Below, one piece after another: positions 26,550-35,025 of a stretch of 64,000 nucleotides of DNA (the first letter of the stretch is position 1; each line of letters starts with the position of its first letter). The position numbers were made by a program, and so were the translations under genes. Source of the DNA: a bacterium. Its GTDB lineage: Bacteria > Planctomycetota > UBA1135 > UBA2386. The notes under the pieces were generated by a model that did not search any database, had not been told where the DNA came from, and saw only the letters and a list, made by a program, of their open reading frames with translations. Location of the stretch: NCBI GenBank assembly GCA_024743115.1, contig JANSXC010000003.1, forward strand, positions 1 to 64,000. The letters are read 5' to 3'.

Positions 26550-27827
26550 CTAGACCGAACTCTCCACGCGCTCCGACGCCCGCTCCGCCGGCTCCCAGGT
26601 CCGCCCGGTGATCAACCGCGCCCCGCGAGCGAAGGCGAAGTACTGCCACGCCCAACCGATCATCACGCTCAAGCGATTGCGGAAGCCGATCAGGTACGCG
26701 ATGTGGATCACCCACCAGACCCACCAGGCGAAGAAGCCCTTCAACTCGAGCTTGCCGATTGCGCCCACCGCCCGCGCCCGGCCGATCGTCGCGAGCGAAC
26801 CCTTGTCGAGGTAGCGGAACGGGCGGGTCGCTTCGCCGGCGACGAGCGCACGGATGTTGCGGGCGGCGGCGCGGCCGGCCTGGATCGCGGCCGGGGCAAC
26901 GCCGGGGACGAACTGGCCGTCCTGTTCGAAGTGCATCAGGTCACCCGCGACGAAGATCTCGGGGTGACCGGGGACACTGAGGTCCGGCTCGACCATGACG
27001 CGGCCCGCACGGTCGAGCGGCGCGTCGAGCATCTTGCCGAGTGGTGAAGCGGCGACGCCAGCGGCCCAGAGCACGGTGCGCGCGGTGATGCGTTCGTTTC
27101 CGAGCGACACGCCGTGCTCGTCGATCGCGGTCACACGTTCGCCGAGGCGCACCTCGACGCCGAGGCCTTCGAGCTGCTTCTTCGCGGCGTCCGACAGCTT
27201 GGGTGAGTACGGCGGCAACACGCGATCGGTGCCCTCGACGAGCACGACACGCAGCTTGCGCGGGTCGAACGTTCGGAAGTCGCGCGCAACGGTGAGCCGC
27301 CCGATCTCGGACAGCGCCCCCGCGAGTTCGACACCGGTCGGGCCGGCACCGACGACGACGAACGTCAGCGCCGCGGTGAGACGCTCTGGATCCGCCTCGC
27401 GTTCTGCCGCCTCGAACGCCGACAGCACGCGGCGCCGGATCTCGAGCGCGTCCTCGACGGTCTTGAGGCCGGGGGCGTGACTCTCCCATTGGTCTTGGCC
27501 GAAGTAACTGTGCGTCGCGCCCGCGGCCACGAGCAGGTAGTCGTAGGGCACGCTGCCGTCCGCCAGCTCGAGCTCGCGCTTCTCGACATCGACGCCGACG
27601 ACGCGACCGAGGATCGTGCGAGCGTTCTGCTGACTGCGTAGCACGGAACGGATCGGATACGCGATATCCCCCGGGTTGAGCGCGGCCGTCGCGACCTGAT
27701 ACAGCAACGGCTGAAACAGATGATGATTGCGCCGATCGATGATCGTGATCTCGACCGGCGCGCGACGCAGCAGTTTCGCGGCTGCGAGGCCGGCGAAGCC
27801 ACCACCGATGATCGCGACACGCTTCAC
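26550..27827 (-). CDS. ndh: Type II NADH:quinone dehydrogenase
   Basis: A 425-aa single-subunit NADH dehydrogenase (NDH-2), which passes electrons from NADH to quinone without pumping protons. Seen: FAD-binding VAIIGGGFAGLAAAKLL at the N-terminus, HHLFQPLLYQVATAALNPGDIA (family signature), NADH-binding VVVGAGPTGVELAGAL, the FAD-proximal IFVAGDLMHF with VAPAAIQAGRAAARNI, and a C-terminal aromatic membrane-binding stretch FFAWWVWWVIHIAYLIG. The GTG at 27827 is preferred because the glycine motif then lies at the usual position. It is downstream of hpnCDE with a 65-base gap and may be partly co-transcribed. Confidence 0.88.
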   Translation of the reverse strand: MKRVAIIGGGFAGLAAAKLLRRAPVEITIIDRRNHHLFQPLLYQVATAALNPGDIAYPIRSVLRSQQNARTILGRVVGVDVEKRELELADGSVPYDYLLVAAGATHSYFGQDQWESHAPGLKTVEDALEIRRRVLSAFEAAEREADPERLTAALTFVVVGAGPTGVELAGALSEIGRLTVARDFRTFDPRKLRVVLVEGTDRVLPPYSPKLSDAAKKQLEGLGVEVRLGERVTAIDEHGVSLGNERITARTVLWAAGVAASPLGKMLDAPLDRAGRVMVEPDLSVPGHPEIFVAGDLMHFEQDGQFVPGVAPAAIQAGRAAARNIRALVAGEATRPFRYLDKGSLATIGRARAVGAIGKLELKGFFAWWVWWVIHIAYLIGFRNRLSVMIGWAWQYFAFARGARLITGRTWEPAERASERVESSV

Positions 27828-27892
27828 GGTCCGCCCATAGGACACCAAGTCGGGCCCCGCGCCTAGTTCCACTGAGAACGTCTCGGAGCGCC

Positions 27893-29194
27893 TCAGAGCA
27901 CCGCGAGCATCCGCTCAGCCGAGCGCGCCGCACCCTCGAGCGTGGCCGGCAGCCCGACCCCGGTCCAATCGCCGCAGATCCGCAGATTGCGTGGCCCTCC
28001 CGACAGCGGGCCGGGTGCTGGCCGCAGCGCTTCACTGCCGGGCGCCGCCACGAACGTCGCGGCGTTCTCGCGGCTGATCCGGATCTCGGCGGCGAAGTCG
28101 GCCGGCAGGTCCGGGTAGAAGCGGCGCAACTGCGCGCGGGCGGTCTCGGCGATCGCTTCGACCGACTGGCCGTCGAAACTGCGGTCCCCGCCCGACAACA
28201 GCCCGAAGTGACGTAGGTCCGCGCCGATGGTCCGCAGCACGAAATGGAACGGCTCCCCGCCCGCGAGCGCGACGACCGGGCCTTCGTCGGGCACGATCGG
28301 ATCACGCATCGAAAAGTGCGCCGTCACGATCGGCGAGCTGCGCAGTTCTCTGGCCGCCAAGTCTGGTACCAGCTTCGCGAGTCGGGACCACGGCATCGCT
28401 GAGATCACGAGATCGTCGGCGCCGACCGCAATGGGCTCACCGTTGCCGAGCTGAAGCTCATGAATCCTGCCAGCCTCACCATCGACCCCGAACCCGGTGA
28501 TCCGCGCCCCGGTTCGCAGTTCGACCCCGGCCGCGGCCAGCGCCGCCGGCGCCGGTTCGGCAAAGATCTCGCTCCACGTCGCGCGCGGCACCCAGAACGC
28601 GGCGCGGCTCGCGCGCCCCGTGAACGCCTCTTTCAACGTCGCGAGAAAATCACGCGCCGAGGCTTCGTGCATCTCGACGTTCATGATCGCGCGGCACAGC
28701 GGTTCGAACAGCACGGTCGCGGGTTCGCCGCGTTGCCCGCGGCGCTGCACCCAGTCGGCGACGGTCCAGCTCGCCGGTGCACCGAGCAGCGCCGTCGCCA
28801 TGCCGAACAGCGCGCGCAGCCGCGCACCGAAACCGAGCTTCAGGCCGAACAATCCGATCGGCATCGCGAGCGGCACGGGCAACGCCGGCAGTCGCAACTC
28901 GGTGCGATCTCCGCCTTCGCGGCGGTACATCATCGTCAGCCGGCGATCCTGTTGGAACAGCTCGCTCGTGCCGAGCCGTTCGACGAGCGTGCGCGTCGCG
29001 CGATAACACCCGAGCATCACGTGCGGCCCGTTGTCGAGCCGTCGCCCACTCTGCCGATCGACGAACGCAAACGCGCGCCCGCCAAGCCACTGCCGTGACT
29101 CGAGCAACGTCACGGCAAAACCGCGATCCGCGAGCCCAAACGCCGCGGTCATGCCCGCGACACCGCCTCCGAGCACGAATGCCTGGCGTTTCAC
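27893..29194 (-). CDS. hpnE: HpnE, hydroxysqualene dehydroxylase
   Basis: A 433-aa FAD-dependent amine-oxidase-type enzyme that makes squalene by reducing hydroxysqualene, the last step of the HpnCDE route. Seen: Rossmann AFVLGGGVAGMTAAFGLADRG, LLESRQWLGGRAF, DNGPHVMLGCY, and the closing ICGDWTGVGLPATLEGA that binds FAD. The GTG at 29194 overlaps the hpnD stop (GTGA), the usual tight coupling. Family membership is strengthened by the hpnD and hpnC genes directly upstream. Confidence 0.9.
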   Translation of the reverse strand: MKRQAFVLGGGVAGMTAAFGLADRGFAVTLLESRQWLGGRAFAFVDRQSGRRLDNGPHVMLGCYRATRTLVERLGTSELFQQDRRLTMMYRREGGDRTELRLPALPVPLAMPIGLFGLKLGFGARLRALFGMATALLGAPASWTVADWVQRRGQRGEPATVLFEPLCRAIMNVEMHEASARDFLATLKEAFTGRASRAAFWVPRATWSEIFAEPAPAALAAAGVELRTGARITGFGVDGEAGRIHELQLGNGEPIAVGADDLVISAMPWSRLAKLVPDLAARELRSSPIVTAHFSMRDPIVPDEGPVVALAGGEPFHFVLRTIGADLRHFGLLSGGDRSFDGQSVEAIAETARAQLRRFYPDLPADFAAEIRISRENAATFVAAPGSEALRPAPGPLSGGPRNLRICGDWTGVGLPATLEGAARSAERMLAVL

Positions 29195-30081
29195 GAGCGG
29201 ATGCCGGCGAAGACCATCGCGGCCCACCAGAGCTTGATCGGCCGCGGCACGCGCACCCGCTCGGCGTCCAACCGCCCGAGGCGCTGGCTCAGCCGCTGCA
29301 ACAAGCTGCCATAGACCGCGCCCATGATTCGCGCCGGCACCATCGCGCGACGCTCACTGAGTGACAGTTCGGCGAGCGCATGCCGCGCGATCGCGAACTC
29401 GTCACGCGCAGTCGCGACGAAACGCGACTGCAGCGCGGCAATCGGACCGTCGACACCGCGCACGGACTCGGGGCCGCCATCGTGCAGCCACGCCGCATCG
29501 ACGCCCGACTCGTCGAGCCAGGACCGCGGCGCATACACCCGTTCGACTTGCGCGTCGGTTCTGAGGTCGCGCAGGATGTTGGTGAACTGCAGCGCCTGCC
29601 CGAGCGCATTGGCGTAACGGATCGCGACGTCACCGCGGACCCCGAAGACCGGCAGGCAGGCCCGCCCAACGGCGGACGCAACACAATCGCAGTACTGCCG
29701 CAGCGCGGGTTCGTCCGCGAAGCCCTGCGGCTCGAGATCCATCGAGACCCCGTCGAGCAGCGCATCCAGATCCTCGACCGCCGTGCCGAAGCGGGTGATC
29801 GTGGTGCCGAGCGCCTGACCGACGGGCGTCTTGGCGTTCCCCGCGCCCGCCGCATGCAGCTCGTCGCGCCAGAACGCGATGTGGCTCCGACCGGTCGCCG
29901 GATCGGGCGTGTCGTCGGCTGCATCATCGGCCACGCGACAGAACGCGTAGATCGCGGTCATGCCGCTGCGCCGCTCCGGGTCCATGCAACCGAACGCCGT
30001 GCGGAAGTTGGAACCCGAACGTTCGAGCACCTCGGCTGCGGGCAACGTCGCGCCGCTCGGCAGTGTCGCGAGGTCGGTCAT
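29191..30081 (-). CDS. hpnD: HpnD, presqualene diphosphate synthase
   Basis: A 296-aa class I isoprenoid synthase that condenses two farnesyl diphosphates to presqualene diphosphate. Seen: the first Asp-rich motif CRVADDAADD, a YCDCVASAVGRACLPVFG segment, and the second Asp-rich-like LGQALQFTNILRDLRTDAQ. Length is normal for the family. The start overlaps the hpnC stop by ATGA and the stop overlaps hpnE by GTGA, so the three enzymes are made together. Confidence 0.9.
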   Translation of the reverse strand: MTDLATLPSGATLPAAEVLERSGSNFRTAFGCMDPERRSGMTAIYAFCRVADDAADDTPDPATGRSHIAFWRDELHAAGAGNAKTPVGQALGTTITRFGTAVEDLDALLDGVSMDLEPQGFADEPALRQYCDCVASAVGRACLPVFGVRGDVAIRYANALGQALQFTNILRDLRTDAQVERVYAPRSWLDESGVDAAWLHDGGPESVRGVDGPIAALQSRFVATARDEFAIARHALAELSLSERRAMVPARIMGAVYGSLLQRLSQRLGRLDAERVRVPRPIKLWWAAMVFAGIRS

Positions 30082-31010
30082 GCGTAGTCGAACCTCGGCA
30101 TCCGCGACGAGACGAGACCGCGCAGCACCGTGCGCACGCGCTCGCCCTTGGTCAACCGCACGCGCCCACCGAGCACGTCGCCGTCGACCGCGTGAATGCG
30201 ACCGAGCACGGCTGCCGCGCCGTACAGAATCGCGCGCAGTTCGTAACGCAGTCGACCGCGCACGCTGCCGATCAACGGCCAGCCACTGGCGAAGCGCGCG
30301 CCGATGTCAGCGGCCTGGTGCCTGACGAACGCCCGCAGCGCCGCACTCGCGCTCGCCGCGCGCAGGTCGTCGATCGCAGCACCGAACCGCTCGAACTCCG
30401 CGATCGGAAAGTAGACGCGGTCGCGATCGCGCAGGTCCTCGGCCAGGTCCTGCAGATGGTTCAACAGCTGCAGGCCCGTGCAGATCGAGTCGGACCACGC
30501 GTCCCACTCAGGGATGCGATGACCACAAACCCGCAGCACGAGGCGCCCGACGGGGTCCGCGCTGCGTCGGCAGTAGTCGTCGAGTTCTTTGCGATCGGCA
30601 TAGCGGTTGACGGTGAGGTCCTGTTCGAACGCGTCGAGCAGGTCCGTGAACAGATCGATCTCGAGCGCACACTCGCGGATCGTCAGCGCGAGGTCGGAGA
30701 ACAGTGGCGCGCTCGCACGCCCGCCGTGCCCGTTGCCGTCGACCGCCGCCAGGAAGTCGCGCCGAAACGCCGCGAGCGCCGCGGCGTCCTGATACTCGTC
30801 CGCGAGATCGTCCGCCGTCCGCGCAAACGCATAGATGCGATGCAGATGCCGCCGCGCGCGCCGCGGCAACAACCAGCTGCCGACCGGGAAGTTCTCGTAG
30901 TGCTGCCCCGCGAGTTCGAGATGGCGGCCCGCTGCGGTGGCCGCGGCCCCATCCGGGGAAGGCAGCGTCTGGGAGGTCGGTCTCGGATTGGGAATGGCGG
31001 TAGTCGTCAC
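30078..31010 (-). CDS. hpnC: HpnC, hydroxysqualene synthase
   Basis: A 310-aa isoprenoid synthase that converts presqualene diphosphate to hydroxysqualene. The diagnostic HYENFPVGSWLLPRRAR is followed by ARTADDLADEY (first Asp-rich motif) and GLQLLNHLQDLAEDLRDRDRVYFP (second, seen as shorter parts). The start at 31010 is GTG with a Thr/Pro-rich leader; an internal start would shorten it by up to 25 residues. First gene of hpnCDE. No squalene-hopene cyclase gene lies in the window, so squalene may serve as carotenoid, sterol or hopanoid precursor elsewhere. Confidence 0.9.
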   Translation of the reverse strand: MTTTAIPNPRPTSQTLPSPDGAAATAAGRHLELAGQHYENFPVGSWLLPRRARRHLHRIYAFARTADDLADEYQDAAALAAFRRDFLAAVDGNGHGGRASAPLFSDLALTIRECALEIDLFTDLLDAFEQDLTVNRYADRKELDDYCRRSADPVGRLVLRVCGHRIPEWDAWSDSICTGLQLLNHLQDLAEDLRDRDRVYFPIAEFERFGAAIDDLRAASASAALRAFVRHQAADIGARFASGWPLIGSVRGRLRYELRAILYGAAAVLGRIHAVDGDVLGGRVRLTKGERVRTVLRGLVSSRMPRFDYA

Positions 31011-31058
31011 GCGGGTGATCGCGTCAGGCTAGCAGGGCGGGCGGTGGTTTTCGGGACC

Positions 31059-31105
31059 GCGAACGGCATTCGGGCATCTAGCGCGACGAACGGCGTTCAG
31101 ACATC
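31059..31105. repeat. Imperfect 20-bp direct repeat at block boundary
   Basis: Two 20-base copies, at 31059-31078 and 31086-31105, share CGAACGGC, a TTC and CATC in the same order and differ at four or five positions. The second copy overlaps the stop codon of the EgtB-like gene. It marks the left edge of the more A/T-rich block. No matching copy is visible at the right edge, so it is not claimed as an attachment site. Confidence 0.35.
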
Positions 31106-32395
31106 CCAGGCGATCCGGAACTTGGTGAACGGGTACGGGTAGTTGAACCTGTACCAGTTCCGGAACGTCCGGCGGGTCAACTGGCGATCGGTCGCCCAGG
31201 AACCGCCAAAGAGGCAGTAGTGCTTCCCATCGAAGAAGTCGGCGGAGTAGCCAGGGTAGTGCGGATACGCAGCGAACCCCGGGTACGGAGCAAACAGCGT
31301 AGATGTCCAGTCCCAACCGTTGCCAAGCAGCTCCGCGACACCCCATGCGCTGTCCCCTTGCTCGTCTGCACCGACGGGAAGCGGGCCGTGAGCGCCAAAA
31401 GCCAGCCCCCTGACCATTCGCTCATCGTCGCCCCAAGGATACTCGCGCTCGACGTTACCCGGAGTGGTGTACGCAGCTCGCGCCAACTCGGCCTCGGTGG
31501 GTAGCCGGCCACCCTTGGACCGGCAGTAGGCATCGGCTTCTGCCCAGGAGACACAGACCGGCCAGCCCGACACATCGGAAAGCGCGTGGGTCTCGAACAG
31601 GCTTCGAACTCGTGAATCAGAATGATGCGAGGTCCAGTCTTTCGGGTGTCGTATTCCCCGCGTCTGTTTCCAGCGCCAACCCTCCGGAGTCCACAAGGAC
31701 TCATTGTCGTACCCGCCGGAGCACACGAAGGCCGAGTACTCACCGATCGTCACCGGCGCCGATTGCACCCGGAACGCTGGCACCTGGATCGTGTGCCGGC
31801 CAACTTCGTTGTCCCAAACGAAATCGCGATCGCCTGCGGCGCAACCGAGCGTGACTTCCCCGCCGGGAATCTCGACGAGCTCGCCCAACCGCACAGCGCT
31901 CCCCCCGACCACTTCGGTGAGAGCCGAAGCGACCTTGTCCTCGACCGGCATCTCCTGGAGCAGGTAGAGCAAGGTCTCGTGATGCATCAACTCGTGCTCC
32001 AGCACCATGAACATCCGTTCTCGCCCGGAGTCGGCGCCACCCCCCCCGGGTGCCGCGAGCACTTCAGCTGCGGCCTCCCGTAGCGCGGCGCGCGCGTTGT
32101 CCCGATAATCTTCGATGGCGGGAAGCTCCGGCAGAACGAGCTCCTCGACCGCCTCGCCCTCGTCCGGATCGATGCCGAACGCAAAGAGGCGATCCAGCTT
32201 CGGCGAGGGCGTCCGCCGACCAAGCAGATCGACGAGCAGAAGGTTGACGGCGAACGCCGGCAAGTGACCGACGTAGAAAGCCAGTGGATGCCGGAGTCCG
32301 ATCGGGCGCGACTGCAACGCGGACTCCGCGACACAGCTCATGATCTGATCCGAACGCTCCCAGGCACGGAGCAACTTCTTCCAGGGACAGTTCAT
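31097..32395 (-). CDS. EgtB-type non-heme iron sulfoxide synthase (DinB + FGE-sulfatase domains)
   Basis: A 432-aa protein from the ATG at 32395. The N-terminal DinB-like half has RHPLAFYVGHLPAFAVNLLL and, later, VLEHELMHHETLLYLL. His44, His134 and His138 keep the H...HxxxH iron triad of EgtB, which joins a thiol (Cys or gamma-Glu-Cys) to hercynine. The C-terminal FGE-type domain has WGVAELLGNGWDWTSTLF, YSADFFDGKHYCLFGGSWAT and RTFRNWYRFNYPYPFTKFRI (read as parts), strikingly like the C-terminal half of fungal Egt1 and EgtB relatives. OvoA (5-histidylcysteine sulfoxide synthase) and SenA (selenoneine) are close alternatives; OvoA normally carries a fused methyltransferase, absent here. No EgtC, EgtD (PF10017) or EgtE gene was seen; a different methyltransferase lies 2 kb away. 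Confidence 0.8.
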   Translation of the reverse strand: MNCPWKKLLRAWERSDQIMSCVAESALQSRPIGLRHPLAFYVGHLPAFAVNLLLVDLLGRRTPSPKLDRLFAFGIDPDEGEAVEELVLPELPAIEDYRDNARAALREAAAEVLAAPGGGGADSGRERMFMVLEHELMHHETLLYLLQEMPVEDKVASALTEVVGGSAVRLGELVEIPGGEVTLGCAAGDRDFVWDNEVGRHTIQVPAFRVQSAPVTIGEYSAFVCSGGYDNESLWTPEGWRWKQTRGIRHPKDWTSHHSDSRVRSLFETHALSDVSGWPVCVSWAEADAYCRSKGGRLPTEAELARAAYTTPGNVEREYPWGDDERMVRGLAFGAHGPLPVGADEQGDSAWGVAELLGNGWDWTSTLFAPYPGFAAYPHYPGYSADFFDGKHYCLFGGSWATDRQLTRRTFRNWYRFNYPYPFTKFRIAWDV

Positions 32396-32714
32396 CGTGC
32401 AGATTGTCGAGTGATGAACCAAGGCGCCGAGTGGGTCGCCTGGAGTTGTCGTGTATTCGACCGTTCAGTGATGATCGTAGCAAGGCATCGCTGCCGCTAG
32501 CCAACCGATGCCGACTTGCTCCGCGACCCGGATCCGTGCACGGCCAGCGAACCAGCCGAGGCCTCGCCGAACGTGACGAAGTGCCGAAAATGACCCTCCC
32601 AGCGCACCGCTGGGACACCCCGCCGCGCCAGCGCCGATCTCCAAGACTTCGGCTGATTTACGATGATCCGCCAAAGACGTGAAACCTCGGAATCTCATTC
32701 GATCCTGACTTAGG
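32396..32714. promoter_or_regulatory. Divergent intergenic region, A/T-richer
   Basis: 319 bases between the EgtB-like and betaine-binding-protein genes, which are transcribed apart. It should hold both promoters. The sequence is clearly less G+C-rich than flanking DNA. An ATCCT...AGGAT inverted repeat with a five-base centre sits at about 32702-32716, on the downstream gene's first possible start. No convincing -35/-10 pair or riboswitch fold could be fixed by eye. Confidence 0.35.
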
Positions 32715-34166
32715 ATGCTGCGGAAGACAGGTGGCCAAGAGAGGGATTCGCATCGGACGATGTCCGCACGAGCCGACATGCCCGAGTCAGGAAGGGAAGC
32801 CAGCGAGATGGGTAGAGACGAGCTTCGGTCAAACACAGATTCACCGACGGACAACCTTCGACGTGAACTCGAAGCCCTGACCGTCCCCGTCCTGCGCAAG
32901 GTCGCCAAACGCTTAGGTCTCGGTGGAGTGTGGAACTGCCCCAAGGCAGATCTGATCGACAAACTGCTGGCCGCTGACGTAAGCGAAGTGCACCTCGCAC
33001 TCGAAGAGCGGCACCGGAACCGGGAGCCCTCGTCCCGAAAGCGACTTCGGGACTGGTGGACTCGGCACAGCAATCACGTCTACGGGGTCGCGAGCGTTCT
33101 CGGCGTGGCCTTGGCCTGGATGGCGCTCGTGCCGCCACGACCAGCGCCTCCAAGCAAGTTTGTCGTAGGAGGCAAGCACTTCCTCGAATCAAGCGTACTG
33201 GCCGAGATCATCGCAACGACGTTGGAACATCACCTCCCCGACCTAAGACCCATCGAGCGCAGGTTCGGACTGAAGGAGACGACGTACTGCATCTACAACC
33301 TGCACACCGAGTCGATTCAGGTGTACCCCGAGTATTCAGGAACCGTGCTGGCACAGCACATCGGCATGGAACCGACCGCCGCGCGCGATCCGGCATTGCA
33401 CACAATCACCGAGCTGAACCGACAGCTGACGATCGCCAAGAAGCCGCTCCAGGAGCTCGCTTGGGTGGCTGACTTCGGCTTTCACAACGGCTACACGCTC
33501 GCGATGGAGCGCTCCCGCTTGGAAGAGATTCTGGCCGGCTCGCAACACACGCCCGAGTCAGCGACGATCAGCGTCGTTGCGAGCCTCGCGAAAGATCTGG
33601 CGATCGGGGCTGCCAATGAGGCCGTCGACCGCGAGGACTGCCTCGGCGGCATCAACGCTTCCTACCCCGGGATCGCGCGGTGGCGCCGTGCGCCTGCTCA
33701 GACGCAGGACGAACTGTACGAGAGGCTTCGGCCGGAAGAAGAGCGAGAGATCGAGGGGCTCGGACCGATGCTGGACGTGATCGTTGCGTTCACGACCGAT
33801 CCGCAACTCCACGAACCGGCTCGAAAGCTCGTCCAGTTACGTGATGACGCCTCGTTCTTCATTCCGTACTACGTAGGACCACTCGTAAAGCGCGAGACCC
33901 TGGAGGCGGTGCCGGGACTGGAATCGGCCCTCCAAAAACTGCAGGGCTGCTTCGGCCCTGCACAAGCCGACCCGGAGGATCGGAGTGACGGCAACACCGC
34001 GATCGTGAAACTCCTCAAGGAGGTTAGAGGGCGTGGTATTCGCCACGAGGACCTCGAGCGGTGCACTGGCGATGATTGTCGCGAGCTCAGAGACCTTGTC
34101 GAAGAATGGCTCGTAGCACACGAGGTCATCTCGGAGCCCAAACCATCGAAGCCTAAGCCAAAGTAA
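32715..34166 (+). CDS. Membrane-anchored OpuAC/EgtU-like betaine-binding protein with cytoplasmic SAP/Rho-N-like domain
   Basis: A 483-aa protein (later in-frame ATGs at 32760 and 32808 may be the real start). Residues ~48-86 form a helical domain (LTVPVLRKVAKRLGLGG, PKADLIDKLLAA) like SAP/Rho N-terminal nucleic-acid-binding modules. One transmembrane helix at ~121-139 is followed by a Pro-rich linker. Residues ~149-430 match the quaternary-ammonium-binding OpuAC/OpuBC/EgtU domain: FVVGGKHFLESSVLAEII, VYPEYSGT, a GFHNGYTLAM segment, VIVAFTTDPQL and FFIPYYVGPLV. The tail is Lys/Pro-rich. No ABC permease or ATPase is adjacent, so sensing rather than transport is suspected. EgtU domains bind ergothioneine, which fits the divergent EgtB-like gene. 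Confidence 0.7.
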   Translation: MLRKTGGQERDSHRTMSARADMPESGREASEMGRDELRSNTDSPTDNLRRELEALTVPVLRKVAKRLGLGGVWNCPKADLIDKLLAADVSEVHLALEERHRNREPSSRKRLRDWWTRHSNHVYGVASVLGVALAWMALVPPRPAPPSKFVVGGKHFLESSVLAEIIATTLEHHLPDLRPIERRFGLKETTYCIYNLHTESIQVYPEYSGTVLAQHIGMEPTAARDPALHTITELNRQLTIAKKPLQELAWVADFGFHNGYTLAMERSRLEEILAGSQHTPESATISVVASLAKDLAIGAANEAVDREDCLGGINASYPGIARWRRAPAQTQDELYERLRPEEEREIEGLGPMLDVIVAFTTDPQLHEPARKLVQLRDDASFFIPYYVGPLVKRETLEAVPGLESALQKLQGCFGPAQADPEDRSDGNTAIVKLLKEVRGRGIRHEDLERCTGDDCRELRDLVEEWLVAHEVISEPKPSKPKPK

Positions 34167-35025
34167 GAATCGAAACGGGATGGGGAACCGATAGACGGCC
34201 GTCGCATTCCTCTCCAACCATCTGGATGTAAGAGAAGATCATATCTCGATCCTCTTCTGGGAGCTGGTCGATCGGACACTGCACGATAAAGCTCACGATG
34301 TCGGTCGCATCGTTGCTCGCCTTGTCGAACGTGAGCGCACCTTCGATTCGCGCGCTTTCCCACTTCATTCCCAGTGCTCCGAGTTCACGCTCGACGTCGG
34401 CCTGGAACCAGACATTGCCTTCCTGCTGGGGCCTCCAGAATATCTCGGATAGCCGATTCATGGCCTCGCAAGGCGCAACCGCGATCGTCAACTGTCCGCC
34501 AGGTTTCCTGAGCGCCAGCATCTGTTCGAGCGCGCGCCGCAAGTCCTCGAAGTAGTAGACGGAGTGAATTGAGAGCACATAGTCGAACTGCAAGCCGTGC
34601 GGCATTCGTCCGAGCATGGAGTTGATGATCGTCAACCGCGGATTGTCCGGATCCAGAGACTCGGCCGCCCGCTGCTCGAACGCCCGGCATTGCTCCTCGA
34701 ACGGCTCGACAGCGGAATACTCAACACGCTTGTTCTGGCAGACGGCCCGGAGGAGCGGGACGTCGAGAATGCCGCTCCCGGCACCAATACTCGCGACCGA
34801 GAACTCCTTCGATTCGCTCGCCAGCAGGTCATCGGTCAGCCATCGCAAGATCTTCGACTGCTGATCGCTCGCAGATTCGAACGCGACGTGGCTTCGCATG
34901 TATTGCTCACCACTGAGGGGGCGAACAACACTCCGCGACTGGGCAGCTTGGGAGATCCTGTCGAGCAGATCGCTCGGCGAACCGGAAGAGAGGTCAAACA
35001 TGGTGGGCACGCGAACTCTTGACAT
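34153..35025 (-). CDS. SAM-dependent methyltransferase resembling histamine N-methyltransferase
   Basis: A 290-aa class I methyltransferase (start 35025; 35001 is an alternative). Motif I VASIGAGSGILDVPLL and motif II EYSAVEPFEEQ match human HNMT (LSIGGGAGEIDLQIL; EVVEPSAEQ). Further on, YVLSIHSVYYFEDLRRAL corresponds to HNMT FIHMIQMLYYVKDIPATL, and the N-terminal QYMRSHVAFES to its KYVESFRRF. HNMT methylates an imidazole nitrogen, so an imidazole-bearing substrate is a reasonable inference; EgtD-type histidine methyltransferases belong to another family. The gene converges with the betaine-binding gene (14-base overlap of 3' ends) and shares strand and base composition with the EgtB-like gene. 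Confidence 0.68.
   Translation of the reverse strand: MSRVRVPTMFDLSSGSPSDLLDRISQAAQSRSVVRPLSGEQYMRSHVAFESASDQQSKILRWLTDDLLASESKEFSVASIGAGSGILDVPLLRAVCQNKRVEYSAVEPFEEQCRAFEQRAAESLDPDNPRLTIINSMLGRMPHGLQFDYVLSIHSVYYFEDLRRALEQMLALRKPGGQLTIAVAPCEAMNRLSEIFWRPQQEGNVWFQADVERELGALGMKWESARIEGALTFDKASNDATDIVSFIVQCPIDQLPEEDRDMIFSYIQMVGEECDGRLSVPHPVSILTLA

Noticed and set aside
31059..31105. Possible left attachment site of a mobile island
   Set aside because: The direct repeat has no counterpart near 35.0-35.4 kb, and no integrase, tRNA or transposase is in the block. Kept only as a repeat.
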